DNA from: Hibiscus mutabilis
Lineage: Eukaryota > Streptophyta > Magnoliopsida > Malvales > Malvaceae
Assembly: GCA_019671005.1 (NCBI GenBank)
Contig: CM033723.1
Coordinates: 14,523,254-14,587,253 of the forward strand
Direction of reading: 5' to 3'
Length of the DNA: 64,000 nt
Shown here piece after piece: positions 35,342-46,763 of this stretch. Both the position numbers and the translations under genes were made by a program. The notes under the pieces are model-generated. The model was given only the letters and a program-made list of their open reading frames with translations. It searched no databases and was not told the DNA's origin. Every line of letters begins with the position of its first letter. The stretch's first letter is position 1.

Positions 35342-36848
35342 GTGTTATCCATCGACAAACCGCCCTTTTTCAACAGTGATCACTATGCTTGTTGGAAGCG
35401 TAGAATGATGTTCTTCATGAAAAGTAAAGACTACCATCTTTGGGACATAGTTAAAGATGGACCGTTTGTGCCAAATCGAAGCAAGACGAATGGGGCGCGA
35501 AAGATCGCAAGAAGATGGAGCTCAATTGCAAGGCTTTGCACATTCTATTTTATGTATTGGGCCCGGATGAGTATGCCAAAGTATATTCTTGTGAGAGTTC
35601 CAAGGAGTTACGAGATAAACTTGAAGCAATCCATGAAGGGACAAATAAGGTGAAGGAGACAAAGATTGGTCTACTCAACCTCGAATATGAAAACTTCAAG
35701 ATGAAACCATATAAAGACATCAAGAGTATGTTCGATCGGTTCTCCACGATCGTTAACAAGCTAAAAAGACTTGGAGAGGAGATTTCGGAAGACAAACTCG
35801 TTCGGAAGTTGATTTATTCTCTTCTCAAATCATGGAAGAGCAAGAAGACGGCTATCATTGAATTTAAAGACTTAAAAAAGCTCAAGCTTGAAGAGGTAAG
35901 CTTGAAGAGGTCGTAGGATCTCTTCTCACCCATGAGATGATGTCTCTACCCTTGATAAGGGAGAAGGGGAAGATAATCAAAGAACTTGGAATCGAAGATC
36001 TCAACATTGTAGCTCTTAAATCCTCCACAAGTAACCAAGAAGAATCAAGTGAGAAGGAAAGTGATGATGAAGAGATGGCCTATCTCTTCAAAGAATTTGC
36101 CCGGTTCATGAAGAGCAACAAAGAAGAATCCAAGCATGAATCAAAGAAGAAGATGGTGGATCCCTCCAAGTGCTCAAAATGCAAGAAGACAAGGCACACC
36201 AAATACGATTCCCCTCGCTTCAATGTGAAGGGGTCATCATCAAAGAAAGCATATGTGGCTACATAGAGTGATGAAGACTCTACCGATGAATAAGCCAACC
36301 TATGCTTAATGGCCCTTAATGAGGGGGAGGTAACTTCTAACTCATCTTATTCAAATTCAAATGCATATACTTTTGATGAGTTACAAGAAGCCTATGACCA
36401 ATTGATTTTTGAGTTCAAGGCTTTATTTTCGAAAAATAAAAAGATGATTTCAAAATTGAAAATCGAAAATGATTTGCTTCTAAAAACCAATTTGGAATTT
36501 GAAGCAAAAATCAAAGACTTTAAACTTAAAGTTTTAAATTTACAAAATTTGCTTCAAAATTTAGAAAAATATCATCAAAAGGAATTAGTTGATCTTAAGA
36601 AAGAAAAAGATTTGATTTCCAATGAACTTCAAAAGAAAAATAATTTGGGAAAATCAAATTTTTATGTGAGACAATCTAGTGCCCCTAGATTTGTAAATGG
36701 AAAATATTTTAGAAGTATTTGGGTCCCAAAAGGACTAAGTACTTCACATAAAAATGATGAAACTGAAAAATGGATTCCTAAAGGGACTAAACTATGTGCT
36801 ACTAATGTCTATGGATCCAAAGCAATTTGGATACCAAAATCATTGTGA
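35342..36848 (+). pseudogene. Copia gag pseudogene (DUF4219/UBN2, zinc knuckle, coiled coil)
   Basis: Start region KPPFFNSDHYACWKRRM and WDIVKDGP is the DUF4219 gag start. After a shift near 35485 the frame continues KKMELNCKALHILF, ESSKELRDKLEAIHEGT and KIGLLNLEYENFKM (UBN2), to a second shift near 35905. The third frame (35937-36848) has stops at about 36264 and 36291. It carries the zinc knuckle CSKCKKTRHTKYDSP, whose last Cys has become Ser or Asp, then a Lys/Leu-rich coiled coil of about 90 residues and WVPKG/WIPKG words that in autonomous relatives come just before protease. The frame then stops and no pol follows. Confidence 0.85.
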
Positions 36849-37333
36849 TTGTATTGTTTAAGTGTGATGGAGCTTTGATCAACAAGTGATGAAATTGAGG
36901 GGGAGCTCTATATACACAAAGGATGAACACTTGAAGAAAGAAGGCTTCACATCCTCCCTTTAATTCAAGTGTGGTAAAATTAGTTGAATTTTGTTTATTT
37001 TAATTTGATTTATTTATTTTAACTCAACTAATTTGTCATATATGTTGGACTAACATTTGAATGATGCTTAAGTAAAGGGGAGTCGATTTTAAAACAAAAC
37101 TTATTTTTTTCAAATTTTTTTACTCTCCATTGTTATTAGTCTTTAAAGTTTGAATCATTTTTGATATAACAAAAAGGGGGAGAATGTTTTGAAAAATTGA
37201 TTTTTCAAATGAATAAGAGGGAGCTTATAAGATTTTCAACAATTAATCTCTTATTCAAATTTTATTTTTACTAAGGGGGGAATCTCAAAAACAAATTTTC
37301 AAGTTGGTTTTATTATATCAAAAAAGGGGAGAT
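36849..37333 (+). other. Non-coding 3' interior of the gag-only element with polypurine tract
   Basis: No ORF. Purine-rich words recur (AAAAAGGGGGAGAATG near 37171-37186, AAAAAAGGGGAGAT at 37320-37333); the last one abuts the right LTR and is the likely polypurine tract. Confidence 0.7.
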
Positions 37334-38423
37334 TGTTAGGATTTATGTTTTTATATAATAATTGAAAAATAGTTTTGGACTAACTTGAAAAGGTTTCAAA
37401 AATGGTTTTAAGTCCAAACAACTTGAAAATAAGTTTGAGAAGTTTTTGAGAGGTTTTGGAAATGTTTTAAACATTTTTAAAGTAGCCAAACTAAATATTT
37501 CTAATTGCCCGTACCAATATGGTATACATCGTATCGATACAGATAAGGGTTTGAGCTACAGTAATTTTCTAGTAGCAAAAATTGTACCGATACGCCCCTA
37601 GGCGTATTGATACGGGAAAGATCGTATTGATACTCTTGTACGCGTACCGATCCAGATTTCAACTACCCCCAACGGCTATTTGAATTGTAGGGCATACTGA
37701 AACGAACCAAGGCGTACCGATATGGCCCAAGGTGTTTTGATACGGGCAGCCAGATTGTGCATAACGGCTAGTACCTGTACCGATACGGGTACACGCATAC
37801 CGATATAGAAAGCTGCAGAACTGCATTTAGAAATAAAGCCTCCAATGGCTCCAATTCAATACCAACGGTCTTCAACAGCTAGGAACTCAATTGGGACTAT
37901 AAAAGGACCCTTCAAGCTTCAACAACAACTAATGAAACAATTGTCAACAACATTATGATGTCAAAATTGTCTTAGGGCTTTTAATTTTCATTCTTTGTAT
38001 AGACAACACTTGTGAGCTTTAATTGTTATATTTGCTCAAGTGTTTAGGTTTGGGTGAGTGAGCTTTAGAGTGCAAACAAACACCTTTAAGAGGGATTTCA
38101 GTTTGCTTAAGAAATCTCTTGTTTAAGAGTGATCCCAAAGCGCGGTTTGTGAGCTTTGGATGCTAGACTTGATGAGTGAGTCTAGGATTGTAAGGGTTGC
38201 CTCCTAAGCCTAGAAAAGGGGGAAAATTCTTAGTGAATTGGTTGAAATCCTTAGTGGGGAAGCTAAGGTAATGGATGTAGGCTTTGGTTAGAAAGTCGAA
38301 CCACTATAAATCCTTGTGTTGTTTTCTTTATCTTTTGCTTCCACCACCAACACCCCAAAATTGACTTCTCCACCTCTTGGCAAGCAATTCGGTTGAAGGA
38401 ATTCGTGCTCAATCAACTCAACA
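37334..38423 (+). mobile_element. Right LTR of the gag-only copia element
   Basis: 1090 bp with the same ends as the left LTR. The two LTRs differ by scattered substitutions and small indels, so insertion is not recent. Confidence 0.9.
37511..37805. repeat. 20-bp-phased GTACCGATAC array, right copia LTR
   Basis: Starts at 37511, 37531; 37584, 37604, 37624, 37644 (exact 20-bp steps), then further variants to about 37805. The phase is kept although core bases have changed relative to the left LTR. Confidence 0.9.
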
Positions 38424-40270
38424 CTTAAGCATCTGCTTCACCCCCTCTTTTATTTTTCTACATTGTCTTTATTTTTATTTTTATTTTTATTTTTATTTTG
38501 TTTTTGATGCTTTAGCACTTTATTTCATTATTTCATTTCATACTGGACGCTGCAGCATTGAATCAATTATTTTTGTTTCCTCTTTTTCTTTTATTTTGTA
38601 GCTATAAAGCAAGAAAGAGAATTAGATTTTTATGGGATTTGGAGAAAAGTTAATTTTTGGCAGTATTGGTTCCTAAATATTTTAGGGTATTTTGGGCGGT
38701 TACAAGACAAAAAGGGAAGAGGATATGTTACATTTAATGACAATTTTTTTCTCTCTGACCTAATCTTTAAACCCTATACACTATTTCTTACTTTTAGGTG
38801 TTCTAATCCCTATGATGCCACATGTCCAAAACTCTTTTCCACAAGCCACATCAAACCCCACTTTCCCACTTTTCAATAAACCCCACATTAATTACTTTCC
38901 CTCCAAAATCTCCCACATTTTCACTTTTACACCTTAAACATCAAAACCAAACCTTTCCATTTTCACCTCGTCCTACACCTTAGAAGAACGAAAGATATAA
39001 TTTTTTTAAGCCAAACTTGCTTCTCCATCTCCTTCTTCCTTGTCCAAGCTACGCCCCAAATTTCTTGTGTCCTAATCTTCATCCTCCACTTTTGCTCATG
39101 TTTAAAAGGTGACCCAGCATCCGCTGCACTACAGGCTGTTGAAGAGCTTGCACCATCCGTACCATACACTAGACCATGCATGAAGCATAAGGCGCGCATA
39201 TCAGTACCTTCCTACACCCATTAACTCCTAGGTAATTTTTTTTTCTTTACATTGCATGTTTATTTTGTTACATTGAGGATAATGCTTCTCTCAAGTTTGG
39301 GGAAGTTTGTCTCAGGTAAAAAAAATTAGGTAGTGTTGTTTCTTAGGTTTGTCTTAGGTAAAAATTTTAGGTTTGTCTTAGGTAGATTTTAAATTTTTTG
39401 CATTTTTCTGCTATGGTTTTGATTTGATGAAACTGTTGTTGTGTTTTTGATGATATCCTATGATGAATTCAATATAATTAGGCTTAACTGATAGCAATAT
39501 GTTAAAAGCTCTTTTGATTAAACTTAGGATGAAAATTGTTGTAGCATCTATTTGAACACGTTGCATGCTTTCAATTCTTGAGACACCTTAGGGAAATTTT
39601 AGGTTACTCTCTCTTGAATGTCGTAGCATAAAATTATGAAAATAATGAACTAAATGCTCAATGTTAGCATAAAGGCTTAAATCATTAAACTCTCAAAAAA
39701 TCAAGAAAAATGATGAAAAAGATAAACTCGATGCCGAAGGCATAGTTGTTGATTGACACTCTAATCTGATTTGCTAGATTAGTACACTAGGTGAGTTTTG
39801 TTTGCTCCATTTAACTTTCCTTGGTAGGAATGGTAGTATTAGCATAAGAGTGAATGAAAGTCTTCACAGGATTACTCTACCTGTAGGGCTCGGGGATGGG
39901 GTGTTTGCTCCACTTTATTTTCAGGCCTCAAGGGTAGTTTTGATAAGCTGAAGCACCCAAGATACAGCTTAATAAAATGAAAATCAAATGCTAAGGGGGT
40001 AAAATAAAGTGTGAAAAAGAAAGACAATGCTAGGGCAAACTTAACATCACACACTTCACCTACAGGGAGACTGATCCTAGGAACGAATCTGTTGAGCTTT
40101 GTTATATTGCATTTATATATTTGATTTTTTTAGGATTGAATTAATGCTGCAATATGTTTTGGAACCTTTGAAATCATAGCAAATTTTTTAGAACTTTTGA
40201 AACGATAGGTTTTGTTCTTAGATTTTAGTTTTTAGTTTTTGTATTTCATTGCTTGAGGACACGCAACAGC
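38424..40270 (+). other. Athila-like 3' noncoding interior
   Basis: No supported gene in 1.85 kb. Contains a TTTTTA run (38467-38500), a CTCAAGTTTGGGGAAG word near 39290 that resembles an internal second polypurine tract, and short ORFs without a known domain. Long 3' noncoding regions before the LTR are usual in Athila-like elements. Confidence 0.55.
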
Positions 40271-40285
40271 TTAAGTTTGGGGGTA
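40271..40285 (+). other. Polypurine tract of the Athila-like element
   Basis: TTAAGTTTGGGGGTA directly before the right LTR start, a usual plant gypsy form. Confidence 0.75.
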
Positions 40286-41733
40286 TGTGTTCGAAAGCAC
40301 ATTGTTGCATTTAGGAGTAGTTTGCATATAGTTATGGAGTTATGGTGCTTGAGTTTAATGTTTATCTATATTGGTGCTATTAATGGGAAAGGTAGTGGTT
40401 TTTAGTGGTGCTTGCACAGGAAGTAACGGAGTAGTGGAGCGCTGGAACATTGTAGCAGCATTCTCTCGTGAAGGACTAGATGTCATAGTATTGTTGCGAC
40501 GTTGAAGACAAATCTTGAATCTTTTAACATGATTTAATGCATGGTCCCCTCTTCTTTATTGAGTCATCAATGATGTGGAAAGCAAAGATCCTCTTTAATT
40601 AATCACATGACACTTTATTAAAAGCATGTGACAAGATATTCTTTTATTGGCATTTAATGAACCAAAAGTAGAAAACCCCTGGGTTTTTTCTTATTATAAA
40701 ACACAAGCGGGTATCACAAGAAAGATGAGGCTGCAACTTAACGCACAAACACGCAAAGAAGCTTTTATTCAAGGAAACAACCCATTTGTCTTCTACATTG
40801 GAGAACCACCATTGTCGAAGGTCAAGGGGAGTCTCCAAGCAATGAAAAGCTATCGAGAGAGGCTTGAGGAGTTTGGAGAGCTGTAGCACCAGCTCGAGGG
40901 CTTGAAGGAGAAATCTTAGGACACTTGGATTTTCTTTCTCTCTTGCTTTATTGACTGGTATGACTTATTATTTTATTATTTTGATGAATGTTATTCACTC
41001 GGACATGAGATAAATATTTGTTGTTGGGTTTATTTTTTTTAAGATTCTATGTTTTAATTAGTTGTTCAATGTTATAGCTTGTATTCCTTATATATATTTT
41101 TATTTTTATTCATGCATAATTATTGTAAGAGCTATCGAGAGAGGCCTTTTAATTATTGATTTGTGGCTTAATATTGAGAGAGTTAAGTGAATTGTGGAGC
41201 TTAAGCTGTTAACTTAGGTTCTAATTCGGCTTAGACATAAGTTTAAGATTTCAACGACTAATAAGGGTAACTTGAATAGATAATAAGTTGTTAGGGTTTT
41301 ACGCAGACATGTATTGCCATAGCATTCTTATTATCAACTTCTAGGTATCAAGAGAGTCTATGAGTTATTTAAAAAACCCTGTCGAATAGATAAGTGAATC
41401 AATTGGTTAACGCAAACATGTATTACCAACCGCTATATCATTCGAATGGTAATTAGCATATTTCTTAGGCAATAAACCCAACATCCATTCTCATTACATA
41501 TCTTTGCTACAGTATCTGTTTGTTCTCGAAATTGCTTCACTTTACTTTTTCTTGCAATAGTATTAGTTTCTAGTTCATTCAATATACCACACATAATTAT
41601 TTTACTAACTCTTTCGTGCAATCACTTTGAGTTTATCACTCCAATCCATGTGGGTTCTACACTCGATACTTATCACTTTATTACTTGTACGATGGGTATA
41701 CTTGCTCTAAAGTGCGCATCTATATTTTACACA
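40286..41733 (+). mobile_element. Right (middle) Athila-like LTR, 1448 bp
   Basis: Starts TGTGTTCGAAAGCAC after the polypurine tract and ends near TTTTACACA. Its first 1176 bp match the left LTR; the remaining 270 bp are preserved only here. It is followed by a primer-binding site, so it acts both as a 3' LTR (left side) and a 5' LTR (right side). Confidence 0.8.
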
Positions 41734-41740
41734 TTAAGTT

Positions 41741-41865
41741 TTTGGCGTCGTTATCAGGGATTGACAATTGGTAATTATAGCTTAGTAGTAGCACTTAATT
41801 TTTCGTTTAATTCTTTCTTCATTCTTTTATTTATTATCTTAGATAAATTCTCATAATTTAGCAAA
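41741..41865 (+). mobile_element. Primer-binding site and start of a second Athila-like interior
   Basis: TTTGGCGTCGTTATCAGGGA (41741-41760) corresponds to the common TTTGGCGCCGTTGCCGGGGA site of Athila/Tat elements, with three changes. About 100 bp of leader sequence follow, then the sequence changes to the antisense solo LTR. Confidence 0.7.
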
Positions 41866-42159
41866 CCTAAGGGTGAAGAAAATCCTCTTCATCAAGGACA
41901 CGTATGTGGGTTAATCACATGGTTAGTCACCCTACACTCTAATCTTTTAACTTAAGCACCTTTTCTTTCAATTCTTGCAATTTGGTCACTTAACTTATTC
42001 AATTTGGTCCTTAATCCATACTTGAACATGATTCAATTTCAAATCTTGATAATTCAACTACAAGATCATGTCTTGGAATTCATAATATCTTATCGGAATC
42101 GGAATTTTCCGATCACCAGAATCTGGTTTTTTTACTAAGCCAGTTTTAGGGGTGTTACA
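41866..42159 (-). mobile_element. Antisense gypsy-type solo LTR, right piece
   Basis: On the minus strand it opens TGTAACACCCCTAAAACTGG and goes on with AAGGACCAAATTG words typical of the start of such LTRs. It completes the LTR begun at 27027. The left limit is approximate. Confidence 0.65.
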
Positions 42160-43435
42160 CGATCGATTATGTCACCAAAACTACGAGAGAGATATGTTCC
42201 TTAGCAAGATCAAGCTTACGTATGTCCATTCGATCCCAAATTTATTAACCTTGCCAATATATCAATTGTCACCATAACTACAAGACATCACTAATGTTTA
42301 ATGAGCATGACTAGTCGAGCTCTTTCAATAGTCTTTCCACTCTTGTTGTATAAAGCAATAACTTGCAACTGTATAGCAACAATGAAGTAAAACTCACTAC
42401 ATGATCAATCGCGGGGAACTACATTATCTAAAGAAGAGTTTGATCTAACCTTTTAATGATTCAAACACGGAGTAAAACACTACCAACCTGCTTACGTTAA
42501 CTGAAGTTGACGAGAATGATAATTTTAAACTTAATTAAAACACTTTCATTATTTATTTTTTTTTGTCTACAAATGAGAATATGTGCAGTAATTAATTTAA
42601 TCTTGTACCAACTGCCTTGGAGACAAAGATATGCAAAAATTGGGGCAAACGTTATTAGTTTGATGCACACCACTGATGAAACATACATGAAAATTTTACC
42701 AACCAGGTTAGACATAGGGTTTCAGAAGCTTGTATGTCAGATTACTTCATCGCCCTTCTCGGACCGCTCTTTCATTCTCTCCACGAACTTGCAAATGCCA
42801 TTACAGCTCCATTCACATGGATTCCCTGCTTGAACTTTTCATTTGCAATCTATCAAACAAATTGAATCATTCTCATGAAAACATTATTTTCATACACTTT
42901 CAGTGGCAGGAGAGAAACAAGATTACAGACTAAAACCCACTACACTGCAAAGATTCAATCCTGATTAGTTTACATTGGGAAGTCGAAAATAGTAAAGTTG
43001 TATATAAAGAAATTACAACAACAACCATCATACCCATAAGTCCAAATAAAAAAGTTCCCCAAAGTTTACCCTTGAAAAATCATCATTAACATGCTTACAT
43101 GTCAAGGAAAATAACTCAACAATAACAAAAAAAAAAAAAACCTCAAATCTGCAATCGATAAATATAATTTAAAAATAAACCAACAAGTACATTTAATAAC
43201 TTCTTTATATAAAAAAAGAGTGAAAATTTTGATTACATTTGCCAAGCTGATAGAAGAAAAATTGATGACATGTAAAAACTCGTCATTTCCTCCATCTCTT
43301 CCATTTTTCCCTCTTTTTCTCTTCTTTGATTCTATGTTAAGTTAAGAAATGAAGAATTGAAACACAGACAGAGAGGATAGGGCGTTGTAAATAAAAATTA
43401 AATATGACTTGAAAGCATATAAATAAATAAATAGT
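42160..43435. other. Single-copy-looking stretch, possible small minus-strand gene
   Basis: On the minus strand near 42840-42740 a short frame reads NPCEWSCNGICKF and VERMKERSEKGDEV before a stop; upstream is an acceptor-like TTTGATAG (about 42865). Near 43305-43235 another short minus-strand frame starts MEEMEEMTSFYM after a CT-rich leader. These could be exons of one small gene but no family was recognised. A poly(A) run (43129-43140) and A/T-rich DNA fill the rest. Confidence 0.25.
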
Positions 43436-43692
43436 TCAATGGCACCAATGGCCCCTAAAGTATATATTTTTTACCGCGTTGCCCTCTAAAAAAAATTTCG
43501 GGACGTTTTGTCCCCTAAACTTTAAATCGTGACCTCAGTTGCCCCCTACCGTTAACTCTCGTTAAAAAAATTCATGGACCAATCAGAACGTGTCACGTGT
43601 CACTTCATTAACAAAAAAAATCATTTGACTTTAATAAAAGAGGTAAATTGCAATGTTAAGTTTGTCAAATTTTTATTTTTGTTTAATTTAAT

Positions 43693-44550
43693 CCTAAAAA
43701 TCTTTATTTAACCCGAAATTGACCCAAATTTCTTTCTAATTTTAATAATTTAGTCCAATATTTTTAATATGGTGATAGTTTTGTTCAATTTAGTCCTTAA
43801 AATCTTTATTTAACCTAAAATTGACCCCTATTTCGTTATAATTTTTATAATTTAGTCCAATACTTTAAATATAATTATATTTTTTGATCAATTTAGTCCT
43901 AAAATCTATATTTAACCCGAAATTGACCCCCTATTTCTTTATAATTTTTATAATTTAGTCCACTAGTTTAAATATAATCATTTTTTGCTCAAATTAGTCC
44001 AAAAATCTTTATTTAACCCAAAATTAATGCCAATTTCTTTCTATTTTTTATAATTTAGTCCAATATTTTAAATATGATTATACTTTTACTCATTTTAGTC
44101 CTAAAAATCTTTATTTAACCCAAAATTAACCCTAATTCCTTTTTAATCTTTATAATTAAGTCCAATATTTTAAATATAAATATAGTTTAGTTCAATTTAG
44201 TCCTAAAAATCTTTATTTAACTCAAATTAACCCCAATTTCTTTCTAGTTTTTATAATTTAGTCCAATATTTTTAATATAATTATATTTTTGTTCATTTTA
44301 TTCCTAAAAATCTTTATTTAACTCAAATTAACCCCAATTTCTTTCTACTTTTTATAATTTAGTACAATATTTTTAATATAATTATATTTTTGTTCATTTT
44401 ATTCCTAAAAATCTTTATTTAACTCAAATTAACCCCAATTTCTTTCTAGTTTTTATAATTTAGTCCAATATTTTTAATATAATTATATTTTTGTTCATTT
44501 TATTCCTAAAAATTTTTATTTAATCTGGAATTTGCCCTTATTTCTTTCTA
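43693..44550 (+). repeat. Left-arm minisatellite, about 9 units of 101 bp
   Basis: Each unit has a CCTAAAAATCTTTATTTAAC part, a CCCCAATTTCTTTCT part, a TTATAATTTAGTCCAATA part and a TTTAATATAATTATATTTT part. Confidence 0.85.
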
Positions 44551-44566
44551 TTTTTAGGACTAAAAT

Positions 44567-45660
44567 TAGAAAGAAATTGAGGTTAATTTTGAGTTAAATA
44601 AAGATTTTTAGGACTAAATTGAACTAAACTATATTTATATTTAAAATATTGGACTAAATTATAAAAAATAGAAAGAAATTGGGGTTAATTTGAGTTAAAT
44701 AAAGATTTTTAGGACTAAAATGAAAAAAATATCATCATAATAAAAATATTGGAAAAAATTAAGAAAAATAGAAAGAAATTGGGGTCAAATTCGGGTTAAA
44801 TAAAGATTTTTAAGACTAAAATGAACAAAAATATAATTATATTTAAAATATTGGACTAAATTATAAAAATTAGAAAAAAAGGGGTCAAATTTGGTTTAAA
44901 TAAAGATTTTTAGGACTAAAATGAACAAAAATGTCATCATATTAAAAACATTGGACTAAATTATAAAAAATAGAACGGATTTAGGGTTAATTTCGGGTTA
45001 AATAAATATTTTTATGACTAAAATGAACAAAAATATAATTATATTTAAAATATTGGACTAAATTATAAAGATTAAAAAGGAATTTGGGTTAAATAAATAT
45101 TTTGAGGACTGAAATGAAAAAAAATAAATTATATTTAAAATATTGGACTAAATTATAAAGATTAGAAAGAAAAAGATTGGGGTTAATTTCGGCTTAAATA
45201 ATGATTTTTTGGACTAATTTGAACATGAATATGATTATATTTAAAATATTGGACTAAATTATAAATATTAGAAAGAAAAAGATTGGGGTTAATTTCGGCT
45301 TAAATAATGATTTTTTGGACTAATTTGAACATGAATATGATTATATTTAAAATATTGGACTAAATTATAAAAATTATAAACAAATAGGGGTCAATTTCGG
45401 GTTAATTATAGATTTTTAGGACTAAATTGAACAAAAATATAATTATATTTAGAATATTAGACTAAATTATAAATAAATTATAAAGAAATAGGGGTCAATT
45501 TTGGGTTAAATAAAGATTTTAAGGAATAAATTGAACAAAGATATCGTCATATTAAAAATATTGAACTAAATTATAAAAATTAGAAAGAAATTTGGGTCAA
45601 TTTTGGGTTAAATAAAGAGTTTTATGACTAAATTGAACAAAAATATAAATTTGACAAACT
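44567..45660 (-). repeat. Right-arm minisatellite, about 11 units of 92-106 bp, inverted
   Basis: The same unit in reverse orientation (AGAAAGAAATTGGGGT, AAATAAAGATTTTTAGGACT, ATTGGACTAAATTATAAA). Two neighbouring units near 45165-45355 are almost identical over 100 bp, a sign of recent local duplication. Confidence 0.85.
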
Positions 45661-46158
45661 TAACGTGCAATTTACTCCTTTTATTAAAAGTCAGTGGCGT
45701 GTTCTGATTGGTCAATGACTTTTTTAACGGGAGTTAACGGTAGGAGGAGGCAATTGAGGTCACGATTTAACGTTTAGGGGACAAAACATCCCAAAAAAAA
45801 TCTTTAGTGGGTAACTCGGTATAAAGTGTATACTTTAGGGGCCATTGATGCCATTAAGTCTGTATAAATATAGACATAACGTCAAAAATAGCCCCTCTAA
45901 ACATTTGACATTTTAGTCACTTTAACTCTCATTCTTTTTTTTGGTTCAGACCAACCCCTAATATTTCATTTTCATTCAAAATTCACTCTCGGTGGGTAAA
46001 AACTGTCAGTCAACTACCTTTAATGACATAGCATCAAAAAAAATTTAAGAAAAAATTAATTATACTTTTTTTAAGTATTAATTTTTATACCTTTAATAAC
46101 ATCATCTAATTCGTTCAAAGGCATAGGAAATAAATAAAAGGTTAGAGTTGAATTTGAT

Positions 46159-46214
46159 GGGGATCAATCCCATGCCTAGTGGATAGAAGCATAATGCCTA
46201 ACCACCAGGCTAAC
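46159..46214 (-). repeat. tRNA-like (SINE head) boxes, left arm
   Basis: On the minus strand TTAGCCTGGTGGTTAGG (A-box like) and GGGATTGATCCCC (B-box like). Inverted counterpart at 47255-47307. Confidence 0.5.
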
Positions 46215-46339
46215 TTACTATCTTGTTAACTCTTCAAAAAACATTATATTTATCACATTCATTTTTTCTTCCTATTTTACTCAACATCTCGACCACTTAA
46301 CTACAACTACCAAAGTTATGATAAAACCCAGGATGAGAT

Positions 46340-46763
46340 TAGGGATAGCAAAGGGGTGGGCGGGGCGGGTTTTTGGCCGCCTCGAACTCGACTCAAAAAT
46401 TTAAAGTCTCAACCCGACCCGGCCTGATCCGAGTTTAATATATATTTATCTCCGACTTGATATAATAAAAATATAACTCAACTCTGACTCGACCCCAAAA
46501 TTTTAATAAAAAACCCAATTAAACACGCCATATCCTGAAGAAAATTAATAAAAACATTAAATATACATAAATATATATTTATAAATAAACCGGGTCGAGG
46601 TTAGTCGGAGAATTTTCACCCTAAACCCGATCTCGACTCAAAGTTCTTTAAAATCCGACCCGACCCGAAAATCAAAAATTTAAAAATAAAATTCGACCTT
46701 AGTAGATCGGATCGGATCGGATCATATCAGAACCCGCCAAATTCGGATTTTTTATCATTCCTA
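46340..46763. mobile_element. hAT-like MITE (424 bp)
   Basis: Ends TAGGGATAGCAAA and TTTTATCATTCCTA, flanked by GATGAGAT (46332-46339) and AATAAGAT (46764-46771), 6 of 8 matching. GC-rich CGGGTCGGG-type words at both ends are common in plant hAT MITEs. It lies inside the second foldback. Confidence 0.65.

Larger units (their letters stand above)
34125..38423 (+). mobile_element. Gag-only (TR-GAG-like) copia retrotransposon, 4.3 kb
   Basis: LTRs 34125-35246 and 37334-38423 (TGTTAGGATTTATG ... ATCAACTCAACA), primer site at 35248, gag, no protease, integrase, RT or RNase H, polypurine tract at 37324-37333. Flanks ATTAA (34120-34124) and CTTAA (38424-38428), 4 of 5 matching. Gag has two frameshifts and two stops. 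The LTRs carry 20-bp-phased arrays. The structure fits TR-GAG elements: non-autonomous, needing pol from a relative. Confidence 0.88.
28445..41865 (+). mobile_element. Athila-like gypsy composite, nested host of two further insertions
   Basis: LTR (28445-29622, truncated) - gag remnant (29639-30480) - [solo LTR 30486-33607] - RT remnant (33613-34119) - [gag-only copia element 34125-38423] - 3' noncoding (38424-40270) - polypurine tract - LTR (40286-41733) - primer-binding site and start of a second interior (41741 to about 41865). The LTRs are clearly homologous over 1.18 kb. The right boundary is approximate, as no duplication partner for TTGTA (28440-28444) could be fixed. Confidence 0.75.
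43436..45862. mobile_element. Giant foldback element (about 2.4 kb) built from 101-bp subrepeats
   Basis: The outer 180-190 bp (43436-43615 and 45675-45862) are inverted copies beginning AATGGCAYCAATGGCCCCTA. Inside, the left arm has about nine direct subrepeats of 100-103 bp (CCTAAAAATCTTTATTTAAC word at 43693, 43795, 43898, 43999, 44100, 44202, 44303, 44404, 44504) and the right arm about eleven inverted ones (44611 to 45625). The centre is a small hairpin: ATTTCTTTCTA (44540-44550) and TAGAAAGAAAT (44567-44577) around 16 nt. No ORF. TATAAATA lies just outside both ends (43418, 45863), a possible target duplication of MULE type. Confidence 0.85.

Noticed and set aside
38963..39199. Minus-strand 78-codon ORF in the Athila 3' interior
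   Set aside because: No recognisable domain; inside non-coding retrotransposon DNA.
40644..40889. ORFs on both strands in the Athila LTRs (also 28941-29150)
   Set aside because: The region is an LTR in two copies; the frames are not kept between copies as a gene would be.
42507..42933. Two plus-strand ORFs (108 and 67 codons)
   Set aside because: No domain; the minus strand here looks more protein-like, and even that is weak.
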